This document shows, piece by piece, positions 8,852 through 17,708 of a stretch of DNA of 33,724 nt. Every line of letters begins with the position of its first letter. Positions within the stretch are counted from its first letter, which is position 1. The translations under genes and the position numbers were made by a program. Under the pieces are notes generated by a model. It saw only the letters and a list, made by a program, of their open reading frames with translations. It was not told where the DNA came from and ran no database searches. Origin of the DNA: an uncultured SAR86 cluster bacterium (lineage in GTDB: Bacteria > Pseudomonadota > Gammaproteobacteria > Magnimaribacterales > AG-339-G14). Location: positions 1-33,724 of the forward strand of contig CACOQX010000010.1 of NCBI GenBank assembly GCA_902629465.1, in the 5' to 3' direction.

Positions 8852-10189
8852 ATGGATAACTTTTCTTTAGTTTTAAAAAATTGTAATTTGGTAAATGAAG
8901 ACTCTATAGCTGCAGTAGATATTGGAATTAAGGGCGATAAAATAGAAAAGATTGCTTCCCAAATAACTTCAGAATCTTCTGAAATTATTGACCTTGAGGG
9001 AAATTACATTGCTCCTGGAATAATTGATGATCAAGTCCATTTTAGAGATCCAGGATTGACTGAAAAAGGAGATATACTTTCAGAGTCTTTGGCAGCCGTC
9101 TTTTCAGGCGTCACCTCTACCTTTGATATGCCTAATGTCAATCCTAATACAACTACTATTAATCTATTGAATGATAGGAATTCACTTGGAGCAAATAAAT
9201 CTTGGACTAATTATTCCTATTATTTTGGGGCAACAGAAACTAATTTAGAAGAAATAAAGAAATTAAATCCTAAAGAAACTTGTGGCTTAAAAGTTTTTAT
9301 GGGAACTTCTACTGGAACTTTATTAGTAGAAGACGATTTTGCTCTAGACCAAATCTTTCGATTTTGCCCAGTAACAATTGTGACTCATTGCGAAGATAAT
9401 GAAACTATAAAAGATAATTTAGAAAAAGTTAATTCAGAGCATCAAAAATTGAATGCAAGTTTTCATCCTATTATTCGCGACGATGTATGTTGTTACAAAT
9501 CATCATCGAAGGTCATTGAATTAGCAAAAAAACATTCTTCAGATCTACATGTTCTTCATTTGACTACTGAAAAAGAGATTGAACTTTTTGAAAATTTTGA
9601 TTTGAAGAATAAAAAAATTACTTGTGAAGTCTGCGTGCACCATCTGTGGTTTGATGAGAGAGATTATGAAAAGCAGGGAAATTTAATAGTTTGCAATCCA
9701 GCCATAAAAAAAGTATCCGATAGAGATGCGCTGAGAAAAGCACTTAAGGATGGTTTTATAGATTATGTTGCTACCGATCATGCTCCTCATTGTTTTGAAG
9801 ATAAGAAATTGCCTTATGGAGAAGCGCCAGCTGGAATTCCACTTATTGAGCATTCATTTCACATGATGATAGAACTTCATAAACAAGGATTTTATTCCCT
9901 TGGAGAAGTTATTTCATACATGAGTCACAAGGTAGCTGATAGGTTTTCTATTCAGGATAGAGGATATGTAAGGGAGGGTTATAAGGCAGACTTTATGATG
10001 TTTGATCTTGAGAAAAGAACCTTAGTAAAAAATAAAACAGAAAAAACTAAATGCGGATGGACACCCTTTGATGGATATACTTTCAATTCCTCTGTACTTG
10101 GGACAATCGTTAACGGAAAGCCTATTGTGGTTGATGGAAAACTAGTCGCAAAAAATTCTTCTGCAGAAAAAATATTATTTGATAGGTAA
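8852..10189 (+). CDS. Class I dihydroorotase / dihydroorotase-like amidohydrolase
   Basis: GIIDDQVHFRDPGLTEKGD, GLKVFMGTSTG (lysine), VTHCED, LHVLHLTTEKE, DYVATDHAPHCFEDK. Confidence 0.85.
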   Translation: MDNFSLVLKNCNLVNEDSIAAVDIGIKGDKIEKIASQITSESSEIIDLEGNYIAPGIIDDQVHFRDPGLTEKGDILSESLAAVFSGVTSTFDMPNVNPNTTTINLLNDRNSLGANKSWTNYSYYFGATETNLEEIKKLNPKETCGLKVFMGTSTGTLLVEDDFALDQIFRFCPVTIVTHCEDNETIKDNLEKVNSEHQKLNASFHPIIRDDVCCYKSSSKVIELAKKHSSDLHVLHLTTEKEIELFENFDLKNKKITCEVCVHHLWFDERDYEKQGNLIVCNPAIKKVSDRDALRKALKDGFIDYVATDHAPHCFEDKKLPYGEAPAGIPLIEHSFHMMIELHKQGFYSLGEVISYMSHKVADRFSIQDRGYVREGYKADFMMFDLEKRTLVKNKTEKTKCGWTPFDGYTFNSSVLGTIVNGKPIVVDGKLVAKNSSAEKILFDR

Positions 10190-11631
10190 TGAATTATTCA
10201 GAATACTTTTCCTATGATTCTCTTGGATTAGCCGACCTAGTAAGAACAAAGAAAATATCGCCTGAAGAGCTCTTAGATATAGCAATAGGATTAACTAAAA
10301 AATTGGATCCTAAATTAAATGCTATTCCAATTAAACATTTTGATTTAGCTAGAGATAATTTAAAAAATCAAAACAACAAAGGAATATTTTATGGCGTTCC
10401 GTTTTTGTTGAAGGATCTTAATAATTATTTAGAAGGAACTGTAACTTCAGGAGGTTCTAGAATCTTGAAAAATATTAAAGCAGATCATTCAAGCGAATTG
10501 GTTAAAAGAACTATAGATTCAGGATTAAATATATTTGGGAAAACTAACTCTCCTGAACTTGGATTGACTGTTACAACTGAACCAGTATTGTATGGTCCAA
10601 CTAGAAATCCCTGGAACTTAGACAGATCCTCTGGAGGGTCCAGTGGTGGAGCCTCATCTGCTGTTGCCGCAGGGATAGTTCCAATGGCACAAGCAAGTGA
10701 TGGAGGAGGTTCTATAAGAATTCCTGCTTCTTGTTGTGGACTATTTGGTTTAAAACCTACTAGAGCTAGGACACCTTTAGGTCCAATTTCTTTAGAAGGA
10801 TGGGGCGGGCAGTCAATTTTCCATTGTGTTTCTGTTTCTGTAAGAGATTCTGCTGCTCTTTTGGATGTTACCTCTGGCCATGAAAGGGGAGCTCCGTATA
10901 GATCTGCTCATCAAGAAAAAAGCTTTTTAGAACAAATTAACATCGAACCGGGAAAACTTAAAATTGGTTTTTTAGATGATTCAAGTATTTCTGTTGACGA
11001 AGATGTTAAAGAGGTAATGAATTCAACAATAGATTTATGTCAAAAATTAGGGCATTCAGTTGAGCGTACAAAAATAAATTTTTCTTCTGAAGAAATTTCC
11101 TTAGCTATCGTTACTATTATCTCTTCAAACGTAGCTTATACAGTTAAATCGCAATCTGAACAGACTGGAAGAAATATTTCCAATGAATTTTTTGAAAACG
11201 TTACTCTTCAAATGGCAGAAAATGGTAATAATTTTTCAGCCAGTGACTATGTCAATGCAATAAAAATTAACCATAGATTAGGACAAGAATTAGAAAAAAT
11301 GTTTGATAAATATGATGTTCTTTTATCACCAGTTTTAGCATCACCTCCGATAAAAATTGGAACTATAGATATGAACACTAATGATATGAAAACTTACATT
11401 GAAAGACTAAGTAATTACTCTCCCTTTACAGGAATATTTAATCAGTCTGGACAACCTTCTATGTCTGTTCCTCTATTTAGAACGAAAGATAATCTTCCAG
11501 TTGGGTCTATGTTTTCTGCCTCATTTGGAAATGAAAATTTATTATTTTCTCTAGCAGGTCAATTAGAGCAAGCACAACCTTGGAGAGAATCTCTTAATAA
11601 TATGAGAACGGTTTTGCTGGAGACTATTTAG
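10189..11631 (+). CDS. Amidase signature family protein (GatA-like amidase)
   Basis: GVPFLLKD (Lys) and RSSGGSSGGASSAVAAGIVPMAQASDGGGSIRIPASCCGLFGLKPTR. TAATG overlap with the dihydroorotase. Confidence 0.9.
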   Translation: MNYSEYFSYDSLGLADLVRTKKISPEELLDIAIGLTKKLDPKLNAIPIKHFDLARDNLKNQNNKGIFYGVPFLLKDLNNYLEGTVTSGGSRILKNIKADHSSELVKRTIDSGLNIFGKTNSPELGLTVTTEPVLYGPTRNPWNLDRSSGGSSGGASSAVAAGIVPMAQASDGGGSIRIPASCCGLFGLKPTRARTPLGPISLEGWGGQSIFHCVSVSVRDSAALLDVTSGHERGAPYRSAHQEKSFLEQINIEPGKLKIGFLDDSSISVDEDVKEVMNSTIDLCQKLGHSVERTKINFSSEEISLAIVTIISSNVAYTVKSQSEQTGRNISNEFFENVTLQMAENGNNFSASDYVNAIKINHRLGQELEKMFDKYDVLLSPVLASPPIKIGTIDMNTNDMKTYIERLSNYSPFTGIFNQSGQPSMSVPLFRTKDNLPVGSMFSASFGNENLLFSLAGQLEQAQPWRESLNNMRTVLLETI

Positions 11632-11797
11632 ATTCTAGGTAGCTAGATCTACTTTCTTCTTCTATTTCCTGTCTGAATTCCGATTCTTGAATGAAGTATC
11701 CTAGAAGACCAAGTAAGAATGTTAATCCAGCTATGAGTAGAAAAAAAACAACAATATTTCTGGTAATTTCAGAATCTTTCATACTGATATAATACAT
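11624..11797 (-). CDS. Small single-TM protein (57 aa), not in ORF track
   Basis: Reverse reading: MYYISMKDSEITRNIVVFFLLIAGLTFLLGLLGYFIQESEFRQEIEEESRSSYLESK*. One hydrophobic helix and an acidic C-terminal tail. An alternative ATG at 11782 gives 52 aa. Confidence 0.45.
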   Translation of the reverse strand: MYYISMKDSEITRNIVVFFLLIAGLTFLLGLLGYFIQESEFRQEIEEESRSSYLESK

Positions 11798-11817
11798 AAT
11801 TATCCTCTTTTGAAAGA

Positions 11818-13086
11818 ATGATTGTCGAAAAAAGATATACCTTTAGAGAAAAATTTTCTTGGTCTCTTTATGATTGGGCAAATTCTGTTTTTGCCACTAC
11901 TATTTTGGCAGGTTTTTTTCCTCTTTTTTTTAAATCTTATTGGGGAGGTGATCTTGATGACTCTACCTCAACTGCTTTACTAGGAACTGCTAGTTCGGTC
12001 GCTGGATTAATTATAGTTTTGATTGCTCCCTTACTTGGAGCAATGGCTGATTTATCTCGTAAAAAAAAGTTTTTTTTATTAATTTTTGCTTTGCTGGGAA
12101 TTATTTCGACAAGTCTTCTTTTTTTTATTTCCTATGGATTCTGGCAGTGGAGTTTAATAATTTTTGGTTTATCAGTTATTGGTTTTTCCGGAGCAAATAT
12201 TTTTTATGATTCTCTTTTGATAGACGTTTCATCTAATGAAGATAGGAATTATGTTTCTTCGATGGGATATGCCCTAGGATATTTAGGAGGAGGTATCTTA
12301 TTTTTGATTAACGTTCTTATGTATTTATATCCTTCATTTTTTAATTTAAATTCTCAAACTGAAGGTATCTTATATTCTTTTTTATCTGTTGCTGTTTGGT
12401 GGTTTGTATTCTCTATTCCTTTATTTTTATTTGTTCAACAAAAAAAAATTGAAGATATAACAGATTTTAAAAATCCATTTAAACAATCTTTTTTAAGAGT
12501 TTTTAATACTTTTAAAGAAATAAAGAAATTTAAATCTGTATTGATATTTTTAGTAGCATATTGGTTTTACATTGATGCAATAGACACTATAGTGAGAATG
12601 GCTGTAGCATACGGAACAGACTTAGGATTTGATTCTTCTAAATTAATAATTGCTTTAATTTTTACTCAATTTATTGGATTTCCTGCAACATTTGGATATG
12701 GGTATTTAGCTGAAAAGTTTGGATTATTTAAAATGTTAGTTTTTGGAATTTTGATATACATTTTTATTTGTATTTACAGTCTCTTTATAACAAGTGCTAC
12801 AGACTTTTTTATTCTTGCTGGACTTGTAGGATTAGTTCAAGGAGGTGTTCAATCGGTAAGTAGGACAATATTTAGTAGATTAATACCTCAAGAAAAGGCA
12901 ACTGAGTTTTTCGGATTTTATAATTTAATTGGAAAATCTGCTGTTGTAGTTGGTCCAGCTTTAGTAGGCTGGATGGCTTACTTATTTAATAACCCTAAAG
13001 CTGGAATTATAAGTTTACTGATACTATTCATTCCTGGAATTGTGATTTTATTTTATGTGCCTAGATCCAGTTTAGTAAGAGATTAA
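11818..13086 (+). CDS. MFS transporter, UMF1/Atg22-like family
   Basis: SWSLYDWANSVFATTILAGFFPLFFKSYW N-terminus; 12-TM-like hydrophobicity; C-terminal GGVQSVSRTIFSRLIPQEKATEFFGFYNLIGKSAVVVGP. Confidence 0.9.
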   Translation: MIVEKRYTFREKFSWSLYDWANSVFATTILAGFFPLFFKSYWGGDLDDSTSTALLGTASSVAGLIIVLIAPLLGAMADLSRKKKFFLLIFALLGIISTSLLFFISYGFWQWSLIIFGLSVIGFSGANIFYDSLLIDVSSNEDRNYVSSMGYALGYLGGGILFLINVLMYLYPSFFNLNSQTEGILYSFLSVAVWWFVFSIPLFLFVQQKKIEDITDFKNPFKQSFLRVFNTFKEIKKFKSVLIFLVAYWFYIDAIDTIVRMAVAYGTDLGFDSSKLIIALIFTQFIGFPATFGYGYLAEKFGLFKMLVFGILIYIFICIYSLFITSATDFFILAGLVGLVQGGVQSVSRTIFSRLIPQEKATEFFGFYNLIGKSAVVVGPALVGWMAYLFNNPKAGIISLLILFIPGIVILFYVPRSSLVRD

Positions 13087-13809
13087 ATCTCTTTCTTTCA
13101 TAATTTCCATCAGTAATTCTGGCTCATCGGTAACAATCCCATTAACTCCAAGATCTATTAAGTTATTTATTGTGTTTCTATCATTTATTGTCCATACGTG
13201 GACTAATAAGTTACATTTATCAGCTTTTTGAATTAAATTTTTTGTCAATACTTTGATTCCTTTCCAGTTAAGAGGGATTTGCATAATTTTTATGTTTTTA
13301 TCATATGCTTTAAAAAACTTAAATAATGCTACATCTTTCAAACCCATTGAGACTATTGCATTTTGATTATGTTTTAATACCTTTTTAGTATGACCAGAAT
13401 GAAACGAAGCAAAACAAACTCTATTGAACGCATTCATGTCTGCAACAACTTTTATACTATCTTGTATTACTTCTTTAATTTTTAAATCTATATTGAAATA
13501 TATATCAGGAAATTTTTTTAAAGCATCTTCAAGAGTTAGTAATCTACATTTTTTTTCTTTAAATAATCCGGCTATTTCCTTAAATGTAAGATCTTTTACC
13601 TGCAAATCAAGATTAAATAACCTTTTTAAATCTGAATCATGAAAAGCTATAACCTCATTATCCAAAGTAATTCTTAAATCAGTTTCTATGTATTTATAAC
13701 CCATTTGAATAACAGAATTAAAAGCTTCAAAGCTATTCTCAATAAATTTTTTAGAATTACCCCTATGAGATAAACCAACAAAAGAATCTTTTTGATAAAT
13801 ATTTTTCAT
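13072..13809 (-). CDS. Glycerophosphodiester phosphodiesterase family protein
   Basis: LSHRGNSKKFIENSFEAFNSVIQMGYKYIETDLRITLDNEVIAFHDSDLKRL; C-terminal VHVWTINDRNTINNLIDLGVNGIVTDEPELL. Confidence 0.93.
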   Translation of the reverse strand: MKNIYQKDSFVGLSHRGNSKKFIENSFEAFNSVIQMGYKYIETDLRITLDNEVIAFHDSDLKRLFNLDLQVKDLTFKEIAGLFKEKKCRLLTLEDALKKFPDIYFNIDLKIKEVIQDSIKVVADMNAFNRVCFASFHSGHTKKVLKHNQNAIVSMGLKDVALFKFFKAYDKNIKIMQIPLNWKGIKVLTKNLIQKADKCNLLVHVWTINDRNTINNLIDLGVNGIVTDEPELLMEIMKERDLISY

Positions 13810-13845
13810 ATAGAAAAAAATGATATTAGGATTTAAGATGAATGG

Positions 13846-14817
13846 GTGAATTATTTTTTATATTCTATTTTTTTAATTCTAGTCATCGTCTTTCTTCCAT
13901 ATATTTACTATTCAGTTAAATTAAAAAATCCATCAAAAATTATTAAACCTCAGTATGGAAAATTTGCAGAATTAAAAAATGGGAATATTTTTTATCAAAA
14001 ATTTACTTCAGATAACCCTTTAGGACAGATTGTTATTTTGGTACATGGTTTTTCTACTCCGAGTATAGTTTGGAAGGGAATCGTTCCTTATTTGACTAAT
14101 GCGGGGTATGACGTTATTGCTTACGATCATTATGGACGGGGTTTTTCATCAAGACCAAAAGTTGACTACACAAAAGATTTTTATATATCAACACTCCTAG
14201 AATTAGTTGATTACTTAAAAATAGAACAAAAAATTCATCTCGTAGGATATTCAATGGGTGGCCCAATTGTTGGATATTTTGCTAATGAAAATCCAAATAA
14301 AGTAAAGTCTGTTAATTTTATTGCGCCTGCAGGCTATATGTTCAAGAAAAAATCTCAATCAAGTTTTTATCTTAAAATCCTTAATATTAAATTTGTAAGT
14401 AATTATATTTCTATTGTATTCCCATCTTTAATGTATGGAGGCAGCTCTTCAATAGCACTGACAACTGAAGAAGATGAGAATAGATTATCTCAAGATGAAT
14501 TAAGCAGAGTTTACAAAGAACAAATGAAATATGAAGGCTTTACAAGATCATTAATTTCAACAGCAAACAATTTTAATTTATTTAATACCCAAAAGATGTT
14601 TAAAGAATTAGGAAAGAAAAATATAAATGCTTCTGTTATTTGGGGAGATGCAGATGAGGTTGTTCCTATTGATGGTTTAAGATATCTGAAGTCAGATTAT
14701 CCTAATATTAATTTTAAGGTAGTTGATAAAGGTCATCATGATTTAACTTATGCTCTACCGAGTGTCGTTGGTAAATTTTTATGTAAACAATTAATAAGTT
14801 TTTCAAACGGTGAATAA
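13846..14817 (+). CDS. Alpha/beta hydrolase
   Basis: VILVHGFSTPSIVW, LVGYSMGGPIVGYF (nucleophile elbow), WGDADEVVP, DKGHHDLTY. GTG start. Confidence 0.88.
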   Translation: MNYFLYSIFLILVIVFLPYIYYSVKLKNPSKIIKPQYGKFAELKNGNIFYQKFTSDNPLGQIVILVHGFSTPSIVWKGIVPYLTNAGYDVIAYDHYGRGFSSRPKVDYTKDFYISTLLELVDYLKIEQKIHLVGYSMGGPIVGYFANENPNKVKSVNFIAPAGYMFKKKSQSSFYLKILNIKFVSNYISIVFPSLMYGGSSSIALTTEEDENRLSQDELSRVYKEQMKYEGFTRSLISTANNFNLFNTQKMFKELGKKNINASVIWGDADEVVPIDGLRYLKSDYPNINFKVVDKGHHDLTYALPSVVGKFLCKQLISFSNGE

Positions 14818-16168
14818 AAAAATAGGCATAACAGAGGTTGTTCTCAGAGATGGTAATCAATCTCTACTCTCAACCCGTTTAAAGATAGAAGACATAATTC
14901 CAATTGCGTCTAAATTAGATGATATAGGTTATTCCTCAATTGAAAGCTGGGGCGGTGCTATTTTTGATTCCTGTGTACGTTATTTAGATGAAGATCCTTG
15001 GGAAAGACTGAGAGAATTTAAAAGGGCTATGCCAAAAACGAAACAACAAATGCTTTTAAGAGGCCAAAATTTAGTTGGCTACAAACACTATAGTGATGAA
15101 ATAGTATCTAAATTTATAGATATGTCTGTTTTCAATGGAATTGATATTTTTAGAATTTTTGACGCACTAAATGATTTAAGAAATATAAAACATAGTGTGG
15201 AAATAGTTAAAAAAAATGGTAAACATGCCCAAGGAACAATTGCTTATACAATAAGTCCTGTTCATACGCTTGAAACTTGGATTGATTTAGCTAAAGAAAT
15301 AGAAGATCTTGATTGTAACTCACTATGTATCAAAGATATGTCGGGGATTTTAAGCCCTGAGTTCGCTTATGATTTAATTTCTAGATTGAAAAAAGAAATA
15401 TCAATCCCAATTCATCTTCACACTCATGCAACGACTGGCATGTCTAACTTAACTAATATGAGAGCAGTTGAAGCAGGGGTGGATAATATTGATACCTCTA
15501 TTTCATCAATGAGTATGGGTTATGGACACTCAGCCACAGAAACTATGGTTTATTTACTGAAAGAAAAAAATATCGATGTAGATATTAACTTAAATGATTT
15601 GTTAAAAATCTCGGAATATTTCAAAACTATTAGAGACAAATATAAAGAATTTGAAGGAAGAATGAAGGGAGTAGATTTACAAATGCTTATTAATCAAGTG
15701 CCTGGAGGAATGCTATCTAATTTAGAAACTCAATTAAAAAATCTTGGAAAGGAAGAGCTTTTAGAGGATGTAGTTTCAGAGATATATGATGTAAGAAAAG
15801 ATGTTGGTTTTGTTCCACTTGTAACTCCTGCATCACAAATTATTGGAGCTCAGGCTCTTTCTAATATTTTAAATAAAAGATATGAAACATTATCAATAGA
15901 AATAATTGACATGGTATTGGGTTACTACGGAAAACTTCCAGGAGAAATAAATACCAATCTTTTCAAAAAAGCTTCAGAACAAAAAAATAATATTACAGTC
16001 CGTCCTGCAGATTTGCTTAAAGATAAATTTGAGGATTTTAGAGAAAATTTAAAACAATATTGTAATAAATTACAAATTAAAGATTTGAGTAATATTGAAG
16101 AAAATATTCTTACTTTTATTCTCATACCTTATGGTAGTGAAAAAATTTTCAAAAAGATGTCTTCCTAG
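14810..16168 (+). CDS. Oxaloacetate decarboxylase alpha / pyruvate carboxylase subunit B-type carboxyltransferase, lacking a biotinyl domain
   Basis: ITEVVLRDGNQSLLSTRLKIEDIIPIASKLDDIGYSSIESWGGAIFDSCVRYLDEDPWERLR, LCIKDMSG, HLHTHATTGMSN. 452 aa; no C-terminal MKM-type biotin motif before the stop. GTG start. Confidence 0.88.
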   Translation: MNKKIGITEVVLRDGNQSLLSTRLKIEDIIPIASKLDDIGYSSIESWGGAIFDSCVRYLDEDPWERLREFKRAMPKTKQQMLLRGQNLVGYKHYSDEIVSKFIDMSVFNGIDIFRIFDALNDLRNIKHSVEIVKKNGKHAQGTIAYTISPVHTLETWIDLAKEIEDLDCNSLCIKDMSGILSPEFAYDLISRLKKEISIPIHLHTHATTGMSNLTNMRAVEAGVDNIDTSISSMSMGYGHSATETMVYLLKEKNIDVDINLNDLLKISEYFKTIRDKYKEFEGRMKGVDLQMLINQVPGGMLSNLETQLKNLGKEELLEDVVSEIYDVRKDVGFVPLVTPASQIIGAQALSNILNKRYETLSIEIIDMVLGYYGKLPGEINTNLFKKASEQKNNITVRPADLLKDKFEDFRENLKQYCNKLQIKDLSNIEENILTFILIPYGSEKIFKKMSS

Positions 16169-16796
16169 AAATTGAGAATACAAAACCATCATCATCTTGG
16201 TCGCTGGAATCATTAGAATTAAAGTAAAAATAAAAAAGACTCAGATTAAAATTATTTTGTAATGTTTCTATTCCAATAGAATAATTTGAACCATTAGAAG
16301 TATTTATATTTTTATATGAATCAAAATCTCCATACGATAACGTCAAAGAATTATTCAAAAAATCAAAGCCATAAGAAAATTCATAATAGTCTGGAAAATT
16401 ATCAAGACCTGCAAAATAAGATATTTCAAAATCATAAAAAGAAAAATTAAATTCTAATTCATCATAATTATCAATTTTGGAATTAGGATAATTTGTTCCA
16501 ACGTAGTTAAAAGAAATATTTAGATTTTTATCTATCTCTTTTTGATAACCAAAGAAATAACCAATCTCTCTGTTTGGGTAATCAGTATTTTCTGAGCAGC
16601 AATTTTCAAGCCAAGCTCCTGAAAAAAATCCATTTTCTAGTGAAAAATTAATTTCAACTCCAACTGTAGCGTTTCCATTATTTTGAGTGATGCCTCTCCA
16701 AATAGAATCACTATTTAAAGAAAATTCAATATCACTATTTGTAAATATAGAAAGTGGTAAAAAAAATAAGAAGACTTTTATTAAAATATTATTCAT
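16149..16796 (-). CDS. TorF-like putative porin / TIGR02001-type outer-membrane protein (divergent third paralog)
   Basis: Signal peptide then SDSIWRGITQNNGNATVGVEINFSLENGFFSGAW; similar to the two upstream genes. Confidence 0.7.
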   Translation of the reverse strand: MNNILIKVFLFFLPLSIFTNSDIEFSLNSDSIWRGITQNNGNATVGVEINFSLENGFFSGAWLENCCSENTDYPNREIGYFFGYQKEIDKNLNISFNYVGTNYPNSKIDNYDELEFNFSFYDFEISYFAGLDNFPDYYEFSYGFDFLNNSLTLSYGDFDSYKNINTSNGSNYSIGIETLQNNFNLSLFYFYFNSNDSSDQDDDGFVFSISRKTSF

Positions 16797-16826
16797 AAAA
16801 AAAAGCCTCTCAAAAGAGAGGCTTTT
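16797..16826 (-). terminator. Rho-independent terminator downstream of the 16849-17475 gene
   Basis: Perfect 11-bp inverted repeat AAAAGCCTCTC (16801-16811) / GAGAGGCTTTT (16816-16826), 4-nt loop; on the minus strand it ends in an 8-T tract. Confidence 0.9.
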
Positions 16827-16848
16827 ATTTTAACTTTTTTTCAAGCTC

Positions 16849-17475
16849 TTAGAATGATCTGCTTAAAGATACATAAGCACCATCGTCGTCAACACCGGAA
16901 GAATTGTTTTTGTGAGCTTCAAAGTCGTAGTAGTAAAAACCAAGACTAAAGTCACCAATACCCCAATCATAACCAACTAAGGTGTTATCGCCAGTATCTT
17001 CATATTCTCCGTAAGAGATATTAAAAGAACCTGGACCCGCATCAACTGAGTAGCCGATCTCACTATATGAAGGACCATCATTTTGACCATCAGAGTACAA
17101 AATACTAAGGCCATAGATGTCGAAACCTACATAAGCTTCTTCAAAATCTGCAGCATCATTTCCGGGATAAATTACTGAAATATAACCTATGTTATAGGTC
17201 ATGTTTTCAGCCATTTCTCCTGAGAAACCTAGGTAGATGTCTAATTCCATAGATGCTGTTCCAACATTTGCATTAGACGCCCAAGTTCCAATATAGAAGC
17301 CCAAATCTGTGGATAGATCAAATCCACCATTCACAGAAGGGTCACCATTTGTCTGAGTAATTCCACGCCATATGTAGTCACTACTTAAGCCTACATTACT
17401 TGAAATTTCTACAGCAGATGCATAAGAACTTAAAATTAAAAACATGCTTGTTAAAGCAATTTTTATACTTTTCAT
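16849..17475 (-). CDS. TorF-like putative porin / TIGR02001-type outer-membrane protein
   Basis: SSNVGLSSDYIWRGITQTNGDPSVNGGFDLSTDLGFYIGTWASN...GYDWGIGDFSLGFYYYDF...GAYVSLSRSF. SD GGAGATGAT before ATG. Confidence 0.88.
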   Translation of the reverse strand: MKSIKIALTSMFLILSSYASAVEISSNVGLSSDYIWRGITQTNGDPSVNGGFDLSTDLGFYIGTWASNANVGTASMELDIYLGFSGEMAENMTYNIGYISVIYPGNDAADFEEAYVGFDIYGLSILYSDGQNDGPSYSEIGYSVDAGPGSFNISYGEYEDTGDNTLVGYDWGIGDFSLGFYYYDFEAHKNNSSGVDDDGAYVSLSRSF

Positions 17476-17575
17476 ATCATCTCCATTATAAATTTATAAA
17501 AGATAAACGCATTAAACATTAAAAGATTCCTTCTATAAAGAGTTTTTTTTAAAAGAATCTACATAAATAGGTATA

Positions 17576-17622
17576 AAAAACAAACAAACCCCTCAATCAA
17601 ACGCAGATTTAAAGGGGTTTGT
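17576..17622 (-). terminator. Probable rho-independent terminator for the 17709-18350 gene
   Basis: Inverted repeat ACAAACCCCT (17584-17593) / AGGGGTTTGT (17613-17622); minus-strand 3' side continues TTTGTTTTTTAT. Confidence 0.7.
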
Positions 17623-17678
17623 AAACCATATAATCACTAGAGAAAGGGGAATATAGTTCTTATATAGTTTCAATGGTA

Positions 17679-17701
17679 CCTCCCAGTAAGCAACTGGGAG
17701 G
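17679..17701. repeat. Perfect 8-bp hairpin just downstream of the 17709-18350 stop codon
   Basis: CCTCCCAG (17679-17686) - TAAGCAA - CTGGGAGG (17694-17701). No adjacent T-tract. Confidence 0.7.
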
Positions 17702-17708
17702 AATTTAA

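Noticed and set aside
17679-17701. Hairpin CCTCCCAG/CTGGGAGG as a rho-independent terminator
   Set aside because: No T-tract on either side; the better terminator is the 17584-17622 hairpin. It may be a 3'-end stabilising structure, but this cannot be decided from sequence.
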